Below are positions 26,281 through 38,263 of a DNA stretch of 64,000 bases, piece by piece; position 1 is the first letter of the stretch, and the number at the start of each line of letters is the position of its first letter. This DNA is from Acanthochromis polyacanthus (Eukaryota; Chordata; Actinopteri; Pomacentridae): NCBI RefSeq assembly GCF_021347895.1, contig NC_067132.1, forward strand, positions 4,199,268 through 4,263,267. The letters are read 5' to 3'. Made by a program: the position numbers and the translations under genes. The notes below the pieces were generated by a model. It was not told the DNA's origin. It ran no database searches and worked only from the letters and a program-made list of their open reading frames with translations.

Positions 26281-28056
26281 ACTCCAAAACAAAACAAGAG
26301 CTGTCTCTATTTGCACAATCATCGTCCTGTGATCGACTGAGCATTACTGTGTCATGCTCCCACAGGCCAAAGGCAGAAGGTTAATACTGACCAGATCGAA
26401 GGAGAAGATCCGACCCAATCAAACACCTTTCAAAGAAAGAGGATTTAGCCTTCTGGGTTGCCGCTTCCCAGGGGTTTATTTAGTGGACTCATAACTTCAG
26501 TTGACACATTAGGTCTTCCAGTCTTATCACTGTTTGTCCTTAAATTTGATTCACACATCCTATTCGTCTAGTTTTATCATTTCAATCTTAAAATGCCACA
26601 ACACAAACGTGTATACTGTATGAACAGGCAATAATTTAGACAAACAATGCATAACAGCAGGAAACAGGTTATTGTGCTGAACTACTTTACGATGGCCATA
26701 AACATGTTACTGTATCATTTGCAATCCTGTAAAATACATCAGAAACACATAGGAACACAGCTGATTTTCAGCCATACTATAAGTGCAAAAAGTCAGAATA
26801 TTTCAGGCCCTCCTGTTTTGATTTGGACTGTTCTTTATTTATTTTCTTTGACTTTATGGAAGTGCCACAGGAATATCTGTTTAATGTTCTGATAGTGATT
26901 TCAGCTCTGATATGCTGCTCCATAGCAGATGTGTTTGTTTCTGGCAAAATTGTGAACTTGACATCCTCTAAAAAGGCAAAAGCCTGTGCCGCTAATGCTC
27001 TGTGGCAGGACAACCTTTCCCTACCGTTTTCCACTAATGTGAGAGATGAGCAATTTGTTCTTAATGAACATACTGCCCAAACTGTGGCTCAACTGATGCT
27101 GCTTTTCAGAGTCTGATGTCGATAGCGTTGGAATTATGCTGCCAATAGTTATTAGCAAGCAAAGACTTGACTTCTGTGGCATCAAAATTTCCCCCAAGAA
27201 TCAATCTGGGTTAGAAGCACGCCCCGTACAACTGCTGATCAAGTGTGTTCTAATGAAACAGTCAAACTGTATTATATCCATCATAGCAGAGAGAGACGAC
27301 ACTGACATGTCTTCATCTGGGCTTTAATCAGAGCTATAAACCAGATCTGTGTAGAGACACAAGCTAGTAGTTACAGAGGAATATCTGATCCAAGCATGCA
27401 ACAACACATGTCATGCTCTGAAGATAAAGGACATGCGATGCAGGCTCAGACACACAGAAACAGAGGTATGCGCCTGTTACTGGCTGGACGTCTTATGTCA
27501 AGGTGCCTCTGAATGAAGCTTTCATCTGCTTCAACTTACAGCCAGTACTGTTGCAGCCCTCAGCAGAACGGAACCCCATGGAGGCCATAAAAGGCATACG
27601 ACAGGAAGTGCATATCCTCTCTTCATCTGACCTTGTGAGTTAAAACCAAAGTCATGCTGAGTGAAACAGAAGTAATGCAAATCTAGCAGAAATAAAATAG
27701 AGGAGGTAGTCTAACTTTTGATATGATGACATCACATACTTCCTGATTGGGTCTTTGATTGGTTTGTTGCTTCCAGAGCGAATGAGGTGTGTTTAGTAGA
27801 AGGTATAAAAGGTGATGTAACGCTTAGTTAAAATCTGGAGATTTTTCTCATGTTTGTTCTTACAGCCTCTGTATTGAATAAACATTATTCACATCAGACT
27901 CTGAAGACTGTTTGAAGACTCTTTCTTGAAAACCTGTTGAAGACTCCAACTTTTGATCCAGAATACTTTTTTGACTATCTGTTTGACAAAGCTGCCTGAT
28001 CATCAGTGGCCTTTAGCAGTGAATCACAACATTTGTATGGAATTCATCAGACACCC
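26281..28056. other. DNA without a recognised gene, with an LTR-like promoter stretch
   Basis: No exon is recognised. At 27804-27810 there is a TATAAAA box and at 27877-27882 an AATAAA signal, 70 bp apart and followed by a GAAGACT-rich direct-repeat stretch. That spacing is common in retroelement LTRs. I could not find matching TG...CA borders or a target duplication, so it is only a suggestion. Confidence 0.35.
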
Positions 28057-28639
28057 TAGCCTAGCCACGCAAGACAACCCACGGCAACGAATTTAATTCT
28101 CTGCCAGGGTGGGTCTAGTTACCCTCCATAAGGCTCGAGGCTGGATTCTCCTAAAACTGGCCGAACCAATCACCATGAAGTGTAGAGTCAGAAGGCGGGC
28201 GTAACGAAGTGACGACAGAGGCGTGACGATTCTGACAGAAACAACCAGTGCACAATAAACAGTTATCTTTCGACTGGGCTTTGGCCACAGCCCTTAAAGA
28301 TTTGAAGCTAAAATTCAACTTGAAAGATAAACAAAGGACGGCACTTAAGTGTTTCATTGAGAAGAAAGACGTATTTGGACTTATGCCGACGGGATATGGC
28401 AAATCCTTAATACACCAGTTGGCTCCGTGGCTCCGCTGGTTGGGAAGCTAATGGGACTTAGCCACAATCCGCCGGTGCTCTCGGAACTATATCAGCCTAT
28501 TCGTTGCGTTGATTGGTTGTATACCTACCCAATTGCTGCAGAGGGATTTGATAGACAACCTTTTAGCCCGCCTCCCTCTCTGTCGAGCTTCCCTAGACCC
28601 TTGTGCCGTCAGAAACATGGGTATAGCATGGCTAGGCTA
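28057..28639 (+). mobile_element. Inverted-repeat element carrying a helicase gene fragment
   Basis: The ends TAGCCTAGCCACGC (left) and the inverse of GCATGGCTAGGCTA (right) bound 583 bp. The second arms ACGGCAACGAAT...GGTGGGTCTAG and CTAGACCCTTGTGCCGT pair loosely further in. The interior holds a piece of RecQ-like helicase (28248-28448). Elements of the ISL2EU type are known to carry an accessory helicase-like protein, so this may be a deletion derivative of one; the target duplication is not clear enough to prove it. Confidence 0.6.
28248..28451 (+). pseudogene. RecQ-like helicase fragment, N-terminal motor motif only
   Basis: About 55 residues resemble the start of a RecQ-type helicase domain: FNLKDKQRTALKCFIEKKD resembles the Q-motif region, and FGLMPTGYGKSLIHQLAP carries the Walker A motif (PTGYGKS). 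The frame then diverges (PWLRWLGS, stop), while the expected continuation PLVGKLMGLSHNPPV reads in another frame, so there is a frameshift near 28425. No DExH box or later motifs follow before the element ends. It cannot be an active helicase. Confidence 0.65.
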
Positions 28640-29055
28640 CAAACACCCAGTATCTCCAAAGAATATCCCCTTTATACTCACATGTTCTAGAGTCCTTGGA
28701 ACAGTTGTGTCTCATCAAGTAACCAGTAACAAACTGACACAAGTTTGGACTCCTGATGATATACAGGCTTGTTACTATGAGAACACAGTTCTGGGTTAAC
28801 TAGTACTACTCAGCCTGGAAACTAGTCATCATATAGTAGTGTCATGATGTCTTCTGTCATTTCAACACCTTTAGGGAATCACAATACAGAATCACTGGAT
28901 TAGCCCTTTAACAACGGAAGCTTTCCAGAAAGCCAAACATTTTGTAAAACTCTCCGTTAGAGGAGAGAAGCATCTCAGCTTGATGCGTGTTTTGTTAGAT
29001 GGTTAGTGTGGATGGATGAGGAGGCTAGAACTGAAAACCACAGGGATACATGGAA

Positions 29056-29090
<35 letters not shown>

Positions 29091-29292
29091 GTCAGCCAGT
29101 CTCTCTGCTGTCTTAGCAAGGTTGATTGAGTACATGCAGTTCTCCCTAAAGGGATAATTTCACGCCCCCGTATTAGAATAATTTGCTTGGTGTGGAAATG
29201 ACATGGGTGGAGGGCATTTACCCACAATGCATTCTGCTGCATTAACACTGGAAGCACACAAGGTTGGATAAAATACATGTGGCAATGGTTAA

Positions 29293-29293
<1 letters not shown>
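28640..29293. other. DNA without a recognised gene, with a CA microsatellite
   Basis: It contains an (AC)n tract at 29057-29088. No exon or named repeat family is recognised. Confidence 0.5.

Positions 29294-29370
<77 letters not shown>
29294..29370. repeat. GT dinucleotide microsatellite
   Basis: A nearly pure (TG)n tract of about 77 bp directly adjoining the left side of a GGTCCCCACA-type repeat. Confidence 0.95.
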
Positions 29371-29373
<3 letters not shown>

Positions 29374-29379
29374 TGTGGT

Positions 29380-29644
29380 CAGGTGCTGACTATACCTGTG
29401 AGGACCAAATGTCCCCACAACTGTAGGAAAACCGAAAACAATGTCACTTGTGGGGACCTCATTCGGTCCCCACAAGTTTAAACAGTGTTTTCTTGGCCAT
29501 GTTGTTGTTACTGAAAAAAGTAAAAGTGCAAAAACATTTCTTTAGGGTTAGACATTGTTTTGGTCAGGGTTAAGGTTAGGGTTAGGGTAAGGGTTAGATA
29601 TGAATGGGAGTCAATGGTATGTCCCCACAATGATGGAAAAACAC

Positions 29645-29648
<4 letters not shown>
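29380..29648. mobile_element. GGTCCCCACA-type dispersed repeat between two GT arrays
   Basis: Inverted words GTCCCCACAAC, TTGTGGGGACC, GGTCCCCACAAG and TGTCCCCACAATGA are spread over 270 bp. A telomere-like stretch GGTTAAGGTTAGGGTTAGGG lies at about 29568-29590. I recall this as a common fish repeat that ends in GT microsatellites, as here, but I cannot name it or show a target duplication. Confidence 0.55.

Positions 29649-29731
<83 letters not shown>
29649..29731. repeat. GT dinucleotide microsatellite
   Basis: A pure (TG)n tract of about 83 bp adjoining the right side of the GGTCCCCACA-type repeat. Confidence 0.95.
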
Positions 29732-31568
29732 TCTCATCTGTCACAGTGGGATTGGTGTTTGTGCTGGACATAAATCTGAAAAATGTCTTTTGCACCAGAA
29801 TTCTGCGAAACACTGTTTACAGTGATAATTTGAAGATTACATTTTTTGGGACAGTTGCTTGAATTTCGAATTATCATTTTACATTTACTGCATAAAACAT
29901 GTTTCTTTAACATTCATTATCCAACTGATAAGGACATGTTACAATAAATGGGTCATGAGACAAAGGGAGTAGAAGAAACGTAATCTGCAGGGTAATTGGC
30001 TTTGTGCCATTTCTGCACACGTGTAGTTTTGCATGTGGACAAATAAGTGAGAATGAGCTTAATGTGAGATCCAAGAGGTGTACTTGTAGATGTAAAGGCA
30101 GAGTGTCTGAACATTAGAGATCACAGAGTTGCTCGGCTTTTAAGAGCATCAATCTACAGTATATTTATACACATTCACACGATGAGTGACCAACATCTGA
30201 GGAAATGTCCTCAGAGTTTACAGAAGTTTTGAATTATATGCACAAATTAGTCATAAAGTAAACTTTCTTCAAAAAGTCTTAATCCCTAAATATGACAAAA
30301 CCCAAAAGTTATTGATTTGTTGCTAACAATTCTGTTCATTATTGCGGGACACATCTTCTTCCCCTTTTTTATTTGGTTGAGAGTAGTGACTTATACAGCT
30401 TAGCAAACTGCATAAATAAAAGAAGCTGTCAGGAGTATCTGCTGGCTGATTAAGGAAGACACTGCACATGGACAGAAACCGTTACAGCATGTAACAACAG
30501 ATTAAGCAAAAGACACAGTTTGGTAATGAAGCTGTTGTGGGCAGAGCCAGGTTTCCTGTTTCCACCTCCTTGCAGTTTTTATACGGAGCTAAAGTAAGCT
30601 CTTACAAACTTGTTTAGAAACAATGGCATTGATGCAAGAAGACTAAGGGAATATCAAGGTGAAATTGGATTCTCAGGAATAACTAAGAGTATGATGAAGT
30701 TTTGGTGTAAATTCTTCAAAACTATAACCTAGTTTCTGTGAAAGTCATTTAGTGAATTGGGTTGCCTGATTCATTGTGTCCATTAATTGTGGAGGTCAGT
30801 GATTCTAAAGGTCATCCTCTGTAAAAACTCCAGTCCAGATTTGATGACTTTTCTCTCTCACCAGCTCACCCCTGCTGGGTTCTGATGTGGACAACAAGGA
30901 GTTTCCAGCAGTTAAGACCTTAACTGGAAGGAGGTAAACGTTCTTTCACCTTGATTACGTTCAGACAGTGAAACGGATAAACTTCTGCAAGGTTCATTAG
31001 TTTATAGTCTTTGGTTGCTTCAGTTTCACCAAAACCTCCCAGACTGACTGTCAGAATGTAAGGCTTGATGCTTTTTCTCACCAGTACACCACTGAGAAGA
31101 CACTGAGACCTTCCTGTGCTCCCTTTGTGTTGTAATCACTGTTATTAAAGATCAGTGGATCCAACCCAACCTAGAAAACAGACCTCTGACATGGACGTCT
31201 CTGCTTCCTAAGCGCACTTTGTTCTTGGGTCCTACAGTGGAGAGACACTTTCTAGTTGTCTTATAACGCTGGTTTTAAGCAGACATTCTTTCTTCCAAAG
31301 CCCCATTTCTGGTGACTCTGCATGGATCCTGGGACCTGACTATGTGTTCAAGGCTATACATTGTATTTCTGGAAAGTCCCACTGTCCACCTGCTGCACTG
31401 CTTCACTCCTAGTCATCCCTCTCATATTGCTTTGGACTTGGATCTCATCGTTCGATACCAAATGCATGTCTTTCCCAATTTCTGCAATGATTCCAAGTTC
31501 CACCTCCAACAACTTTAGTTGTTGCATTAAACCTTTTTATGAACAGATGTGTTGCATTTAGGTAGAAT
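29732..31568. other. AT-rich DNA without a recognised gene
   Basis: No exon, RNA gene or repeat family that I can name. Confidence 0.5.
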
Positions 31569-31576
31569 TGTTATTA

Positions 31577-31914
31577 CATACAGGGGGCTGCACAGTGTCG
31601 TAGTGGTTAGCACTTCGCCTTGCAGCAAGAAGATCCCGGTTCGAATCCCTGTGTGGGCCTGGGATCTTTCTGCATGGTGTTTGCATGTTCTCCCTGTGCA
31701 TGCGTGGGTTTTCTCCGGGTACTCTGGCTTCCTCCCACAGTCCAAAAGTATGCTGAGGTTAATTGGTAGGTGTGAATGTGAGTGTGATTGTTTGTCTGTA
31801 TATGTAGCCCTGTGACAGACTGGTGACCTGTCCAGGGTGTCCCCTGCCTTCACCCGAGTCCAGCACCACCCGCGACCCTAGTGAGGGTAAAGCGGTGTAT
31901 AGAGGATCAATGGA
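31577..31914 (+). mobile_element. tRNA-derived SINE, full-length
   Basis: About 338 bp. The head has an RNA polymerase III A box (TAGTGGTTAGC, near 31600) and a perfect B box (GGTTCGAATCC, near 31640). The body carries TGCATGTTCTCCCTGTGCATG and CCTCCCACAGTCCAAAAG. The tail ends in GGATCAATGGATG. The flanks share TGTTATTA (31569-31576 and 31915-31922), a plausible target duplication. Fragments of the same family lie at 20264, 36749 and 51539. Confidence 0.85.
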
Positions 31915-31922
31915 TGTTATTA

Positions 31923-33862
31923 TAGGTGAAGAAATTAGATATAACTGGTCTAACGTATTACTCATTGATGGCCCATATGCTCTCTGCTTTCACTTAGCTG
32001 AAGTAGGTGTCCAAATGACTCGGTGTTGCCTTTTATTTATTCATGTAGCGAGCTAACTGTTCAGATGGTTATCAGCTATGCAGCCACGACATTGCGTATT
32101 CACTAGGCATAAATACTGATATGGATGGTGTAATTATCTAGTGATGGATGGTATCTGCATGTGTGGAGAAGACATGCTTATGTATAACACGGTAAAACAT
32201 TTTCGGTGTGGAGCTAATGGTCCTTACAAATGAGCTCATCTAATGACATGTGCCCAGTCTGTGCTGCATTCTACATGCTCTGTGTTTACAATTCACTGTT
32301 GAACAGTGCTGAAGTACTTTCTGAATGAAAGAACTTCAGAAGACTATTCTATGATAAGCTGCTAATCAGTGTATCATGAAAAAAATCAAATGTATGTAGA
32401 TCTGAAAAAGACAGAAAAAATTGCAACAGATTCAGTCAAAACTATCTTACTATCATCACTCACAGCCAAGTCAATTTATCTGGCCTAGAACTTATGCCCA
32501 AAAACTTCTTCTTATGAAACTTTAAGCAGATAAGTATCCCAGCATGCATTTTATATAAACCAGTGGCAGCTAGCAGAGTGCTTTGGCACCAGACTTACAC
32601 GTGAATGATTTAAGTTCTGAATATATTACACATGTATTATGAATGTATTACATTGTCATCCAATAAAATTAACATTTCAAACTATTTTTATTTGCTTTTT
32701 GAAACAAAAAAATGCCCTCTTAAAAATCTGCTCCGGTGTTTGCAGAGATGTGAGAACTTCCTAGACTTAATTATTGCCATGCTATTACACATGCACACAG
32801 AGACCAGTCTTTCCATGAAAACTTAAAGATGACTTTGATGTCTGTGCAGCATAGATTTTCTGTGTGAATAAGTTGGATGTAGAATAAATGGACGGGTGTA
32901 AAGATCTAACCAACTTACACAAACTATTATAGCTCGATGAGTCAGAGCATCTCTTAAGTGACAAGATTTCTAATGATTTCCTGCTAACAGCAGTCTAACA
33001 GCATGGTGTGGGGGGCTATGTCTTGCAATCTAATCCACAGCTGCTCTACCTCACAACTTAAGTGACTGCTGATCTATTAAAAGCACACCATTGCATTCAG
33101 TGACTTCACTGGAAAAGACATTAACAAGATAACTTAAAGTAAACAGAAAATATACAAGAAGAGGTTATTGGCCACAATTTCTAACAAAACTCTAAATAAG
33201 GGAAATTAGAAATATTGGAAAATATTACACTTGAAGACAGTCTATCAAAAATGTATGTGCTCTCTGATTACATCCAAGCGTACTTCAAAGAAGACCTCTT
33301 TCAATAAATAATCACATGTTCATGCACCATGCCTTCAAATCGTAATGAATCGAGGTGTGATAACCAATATAAAAATAAAAAAGAATAATACATTAAACAT
33401 CACCGTGATGAGCATAATCATGTTCGAGAACAGCTTTTTGATAACACTCCAAGTTCACAACTTGCAATCAATCTCCACTCAAGGTCTACACCATCTAGCA
33501 GCAGATGACTGGAGGCTATCAAAAACATCGGAGACATCAGTTGGTTAGCTGTGCATTTCTCAATCCAAGCTGGCATACAACAATGACAGCACATTGACAG
33601 GGTAAATCATTGTCCCCTCAACCTTTGTGTTCTGGTCTTTTTGGGAATGAAGGCATTTACTATTTGCACAGCATTTTCTACACACTGGTACATACAGGAC
33701 TCAGATGTTGCATTTCAAACAAGAAAAGCACTCAGACAGTGCAGTACTCCACCAAGGCTGCTCAGTTTGTCCAATTGTCACACAACTCTGCTGTGTTCTT
33801 TGACGGAGTAAAAATACATCATGAAGCAAACAAATGCATGTTCTCCACATGCTGCAGCCCTA
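31923..33862. other. DNA without a recognised gene
   Basis: AT-rich. Around 33725-33770 the words AAGCACTCAGACAGTGCAGTACTCC and CAAGGCTG resemble 54911-54955, so a dispersed repeat of unknown type lies here. Nothing else is supported. Confidence 0.45.
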
Positions 33863-34609
33863 GGCTGTGTCCGAAATCGCATACTAACGTACTACATACT
33901 ACATACTCAATGAGTATATACTGTATACTACGTACTATAAGTATGATTAGAATGCCGACCGTTCACACTGTAGTATACTACTACGTTTCCCATAATGCAT
34001 TTCAAACCTCCGATGACAAAAACCGGAAGTACGGCTATCAAATATCTCGGCTGAATGCCGGCTTCAGGTCGATTTTACGCTAACAAACAGTCGCATAATT
34101 AATGTGGCAATTTCAAGCCGGCACTCCTCATGCAGTTATTAGCCAGATTATGCGAATCGTTTCAGTTGTAGCTGCAGGCTACTGGAGGTAGCTGCTACTT
34201 GTTCTGTATGCAAAGTGAGCTGCTGCAACTAGCTGCTAGCATTCAGTAGCACGTTGTGAGGCGTCTGACAAATTTAAAACGTTGGTCAGAAAACGCCTAT
34301 TTCTCAAATCTGTGGGGTGATTAGGATGACTACTTAACCACATAAAATAAAATAAAAATCGCCCCGGTCAGGCCACATATCCCGCGGAGGCTTGCATTTC
34401 GGTGGATAGCTCGCAAAGCATTATGGGGCGGTTGAGTATGACTAGTGTGGTCACCGCGCATACTTAAAAATTTTCCGAATATAGTATACATCCGGGTATT
34501 TCTCGCGTACTCAGTCTTTTCATACTATCTAATGTGAACACACTACATACTTATTTTGACGTCACACTTAGTATGAGTAGTACGTTAGTATGCGATTTCG
34601 GACACAGCC
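33863..34609. mobile_element. Long-inverted-repeat element, 747 bp
   Basis: The left end GGCTGTGTCCGAAATCGCAT and the inverse of the right end GGACACAGCC match over more than 30 bp (on to ACTAACGTAC). Subterminal repeats of TACTACATACT and GTATGATTAG-like words occur near both ends. The interior is non-coding. I see no clear target duplication, so the superfamily is open. Confidence 0.8.
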
Positions 34610-36427
34610 CGAGTGTTTGGTGGAGAAGAGGTAGAGAGAGAGACACTTCCTTGTTCTGTCATCCAGTGGAAATGGGAGGTAGAGAGAGAGAGCTTGCTCT
34701 AGGTGTATCTAGCTCCTCCTCCACTCCCCAGGGTCCTAAAGGGTTCCCAGTTACATAAATACACATTGAGGATAACAGGTGTATCAGCTTAAATGGTTCA
34801 AATCTATAAAGAAGATATTTCAGTGGGCCTTTGAGGGAATATTTTGTCAAATAACAACACGGAGTTGTACCGAGGTATTGTCACTTGAGCAAAACTGAGC
34901 TGTAGTGATATTAAGAAGAACACTACTGTTACTGCTGCAAAACGACTTCAGAGTTCCAAGTGAAATGACAGAGTGTTTACATTTGGGATACATCTTTTTC
35001 CTGGCAAACATACTGACTCGTCATAGTAGGAACACGCAGGTGGAACTAAGGACATTAACAATGGCACTACTCCATTTAAGTGTACCAGTACGCCATGCCA
35101 GTGAGTCAGCATCCATATTACTAAGAAGTGGTTCTACTAAGTATAATACAGTCATCATTTCTTTTTAAATCCACTGGTGCCTTTCCCTCTTAGGACACCT
35201 CATAATATTTACCAGGAAAAATGTCCATTCTAATTATAGCATTCAATGACATACTGAAAGTAGTGTGATGTAAAAGAGGAGGAAGTAGAGGATGAATGTT
35301 TTACATTTGCTCTTCTATCGCTGCATACTGCATCCGAATTTAAAAACACACATGTAGGAGCGTCCAAAAGTAACAATGTTGAAATTGACTGAGAAAAATG
35401 AAGAGTATATCAGATGGAGTGCTTAAGTCTGAAACCTTGAAACATTGTTTACTCGTGCCCAGTTATCACTTGATTTCCCATGGTGCATTGTGCAGAGGAA
35501 ATCACAAAGCATTCTCCCTCTGCCCTTGAAGGCTTGATCTCACAAAAATTCACTGGAGTTTTCAGACTAATGGAAGAGCACTTAAGAGGGCAGCAGAGAT
35601 CCCCAAGGAGGGGTGCCCATGGCAAGTCCACGAGGGCACGTTAAACAACTGCTGGGGGTACGTTCCATTTGGCTTTACTTGCTGAAGGAAGCAAGGAAGA
35701 GAGAAAAAATGTGAAAATTTGAGGTAGAAAGAGGTAAGCAAGTCAACTCTGCCCTTCTTGCATTAACCAGTTCACAAACTTGAGGTTGTTCACACCTTAG
35801 GTATTTTTATGAATGGCAGACATGGCTAAAAAAGTGGAGCTACCGTCTAAAGCTGTCAGGATCTCTGCTAGAAAACAGTGGTATTTTTAGCCTTCTGGTT
35901 TCTTAAAAAAGAGGAGGAAAAAACAAAACAAAAAAACCTTGTGGAAGTCGTGTTTTTAGCCTTGCCCTTCAAACCTCCTGACATCTCTGTTCAAATAATA
36001 TGAGGGTTCTCACTGAGGTTAGAAGGCACAACAGCTGCTTAAATACAGAGATCTCTGACCTTGTGATGCTTTCTGTGGGCTGGCGGTTTGATTCCTGATC
36101 CCTCCACATGCTGAAGTGTCGTTGGAAACACACTTTACCCCAGATGCTCCCAATGGCAGGCCAGCTTGTATGCCAGCTCTGCTGCCATTGGTGTGTAAGT
36201 GTGTGTTGAATTAAAATTAATCCTAAATAAGACCTAATTAATACATTTTTTTTTAGTTTGAAAGAAAACAAGGATGCGCCAGTGATGTTGCAGCAGCATT
36301 TTATTCCTGTATTTTTCAGGTTAGTGATTTTTTTTCTTGATGCCATTTTTTTTTTTTTTTTTTTTTTTTTACAATCGTTGGCGATTTAAATGTTCTTTAT
36401 ATTCTTTTTTTTTTTATTACCTCGCAG
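34610..36427. other. DNA without a recognised gene
   Basis: Two GAGGTAGAGAGAGAGA words lie at about 34626 and 34677. A T-run lies at 36346-36370, followed by a polypyrimidine tract that ends in an acceptor-like TTACCTCGCAG at 36427. Nothing else is recognised. Confidence 0.45.
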
Positions 36428-36668
36428 TGAGAAGAGGAAATGGAGTGGAGAAGACCGTTGCTACTGTTGCTCAGTGGAGTTCTACCTGCAGAGCAATGGA
36501 GCCAGCCGTTTACTCCCAACAGGAGTAAACAACAGCCTCACTGAGATCTCCAAAACTGCTGGGATGGGACATAATATTCTGGAGGAATTTCTACGGAAGA
36601 GACGTAGATGGAGAGAAAAGAGTAAAGAGGAACAGGAGGAAAGGAGAGATTTGCAGAGAGTCTTGTAG
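36428..36668 (+). CDS. Candidate terminal exon, unknown protein
   Basis: A strong polypyrimidine tract plus CGCAG precedes an open stretch of 80 codons that ends in TAG at 36666-36668. The translation starts EKRKWSGEDRCYCCSVEFY, continues ASRLLPTGVNNSLTEIS and ends in a highly charged helix (FLRKRRRWREKSKEEQEER). It reads like a real C-terminal exon (cysteine pair, amphipathic charged tail), entered in the middle of a codon. I do not recognise the protein. The upstream part of the gene is not found in this window, so it may be the end of a gene with long introns or a stray copy. Confidence 0.4.
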
Positions 36669-36748
36669 CCCGGCTTTTCCATCTGTTGTCATGGAAATGT
36701 TCACTCTGTGGGTAATAAGGTGGAGGAGCTTGAGACACTCATCAGGAG

Positions 36749-37025
36749 TTCCGGTTCGCACCCCACCTTCCCGGAGTCTTTCTGCATGGAGTTTGTATGT
36801 TCTCCCTGTGCATGCTTTCTACCACAGTCTAAAAGCATGCTGAGGTTAACTGGTGATTCTAAACTGTCTGTAGGTGTGAATGTGAGTGTGATTGTTAGTT
36901 TCTATGGGTAGTCCTGTGCTAGACTGTTACCTGTCCAGGTGAACCTGCCTTCACACTAAGTCAGCTGGGATAGACTCCTCGTGACCTTAATGAGGATTAA
37001 GCAGTGTGGAGATAATGGATGGATG
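36749..37025 (+). mobile_element. SINE copy, 5'-truncated and diverged
   Basis: It matches the SINE at 31577-31914 from the B-box region on (GGTTCGCACCCC, then TGTATGTTCTCCCTGTGCATG) to the tail GATAATGGATGGATG. The A box is absent and there are internal deletions, so it is an older copy. It begins about 80 bp after the candidate terminal exon. Confidence 0.75.
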
Positions 37026-38089
37026 TTTTCACTGAGTTCATCAGTCACACCTAAACGTGATTGTGGTTTTGTTACCTAAAATTCTGTCATCCACACAAAT
37101 TCATGGCAGTCCACCCCTCTGCAGCTCAAACTTGCTATGGACTCTCCAGGTGTAAAACTGTACACAGAGATCATCCATCATCCAGACTTCAAACTCATCA
37201 TTTAAGAGTTGCACTTGAAGTCGCCACTGCTGGACTTTGGAGATGCTTTGATGTATACACGCTTTCCATTGATGGAACCCTAACACAGTGAGAAACCCTG
37301 ATTTGTCCAGAAATCCTGCGCTAGCTATGTCCGCTCGCTGTGCTCGAAACACCTCAGTAATAATCACTAGCGTGGCTCTACAACCCAGTCTAACCAGATG
37401 CTACTGTATATTTACTTATAGTACAGTGAATACAACCACATGTCAATCTGCTGTCTGCTTCTAAACTGGAACAAAATCACCAAAAAAGCATATCGACTCA
37501 AAAAAAAAAAAGCATAAAGCATACAGCATATATCAACTCAAGTCATTCATATCTGCTACTATCAAATACAACCCACATATAGACTGGTCAATACTTGTTT
37601 ACAATCACGATTATGAAAGTAAGTTGAAACAACTTTGGCATTTTTGTGTGCAATAATGGCTATGTTGATCCACTGAATGTGCAGCAGCATGCAATACTTA
37701 CATCAGCATTCATTTTAGAGGTCTTGTGTCAACAGATAGCACTTAAACATCCCAGCACTAGAGCTTAGTTAGGACAGGCCTGACAGTGATCTTCAGGATT
37801 TTAGCCAGTCAGAGCACCAGCTCATTATCCGAGAAACCGCTGATGAGAAACAACATCCAATACATTAGAGACAGAAAGCAAGTGCTGGGAAGTGAATTCT
37901 TAAGGTAGAGCTAATGGATTTTTACTGAAAGAAACTTAACAGCCACATTTCATTGGCACAAGGTAATTATAAAACATTGTGGGAAAGTTAAAGGTAACCA
38001 TACTTTAAATAACCATTTTCAGGTGCTCTAAAGAACTTTTCTGCTTCGGTAACAAATGCTGAAGTGAGCAGATTTCATCAGAGTGGAGA

Positions 38090-38090
<1 letters not shown>
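37026..38090. other. AT-rich DNA without a recognised gene
   Basis: No exon, RNA gene or repeat family is recognised. Confidence 0.5.
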
Positions 38091-38133
<43 letters not shown>

Positions 38134-38146
38134 GCGCGCGCACACG

Positions 38147-38232
<86 letters not shown>

Positions 38233-38263
38233 CACACACACACGCACACACACACACACACAC
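38091..38263. repeat. Long CA microsatellite with a CG core
   Basis: About 170 bp of (CA)n interrupted by CGCGCGCGCG at about 38130-38140 and by a few G or T changes. Alternating purine-pyrimidine over this length is able to form Z-DNA. Open frames through it in five frames are artefacts of the repeat. Confidence 0.95.

Noticed and set aside
26823..27116. 97-residue open frame with a hydrophobic segment
   Set aside because: I see no splice context, family similarity or codon pattern to support a gene.
31592..31665. Possible tRNA gene (A box and perfect B box)
   Set aside because: The sequence continues into the SINE body and tail and occurs in several copies, so it is the tRNA-derived head of a SINE.
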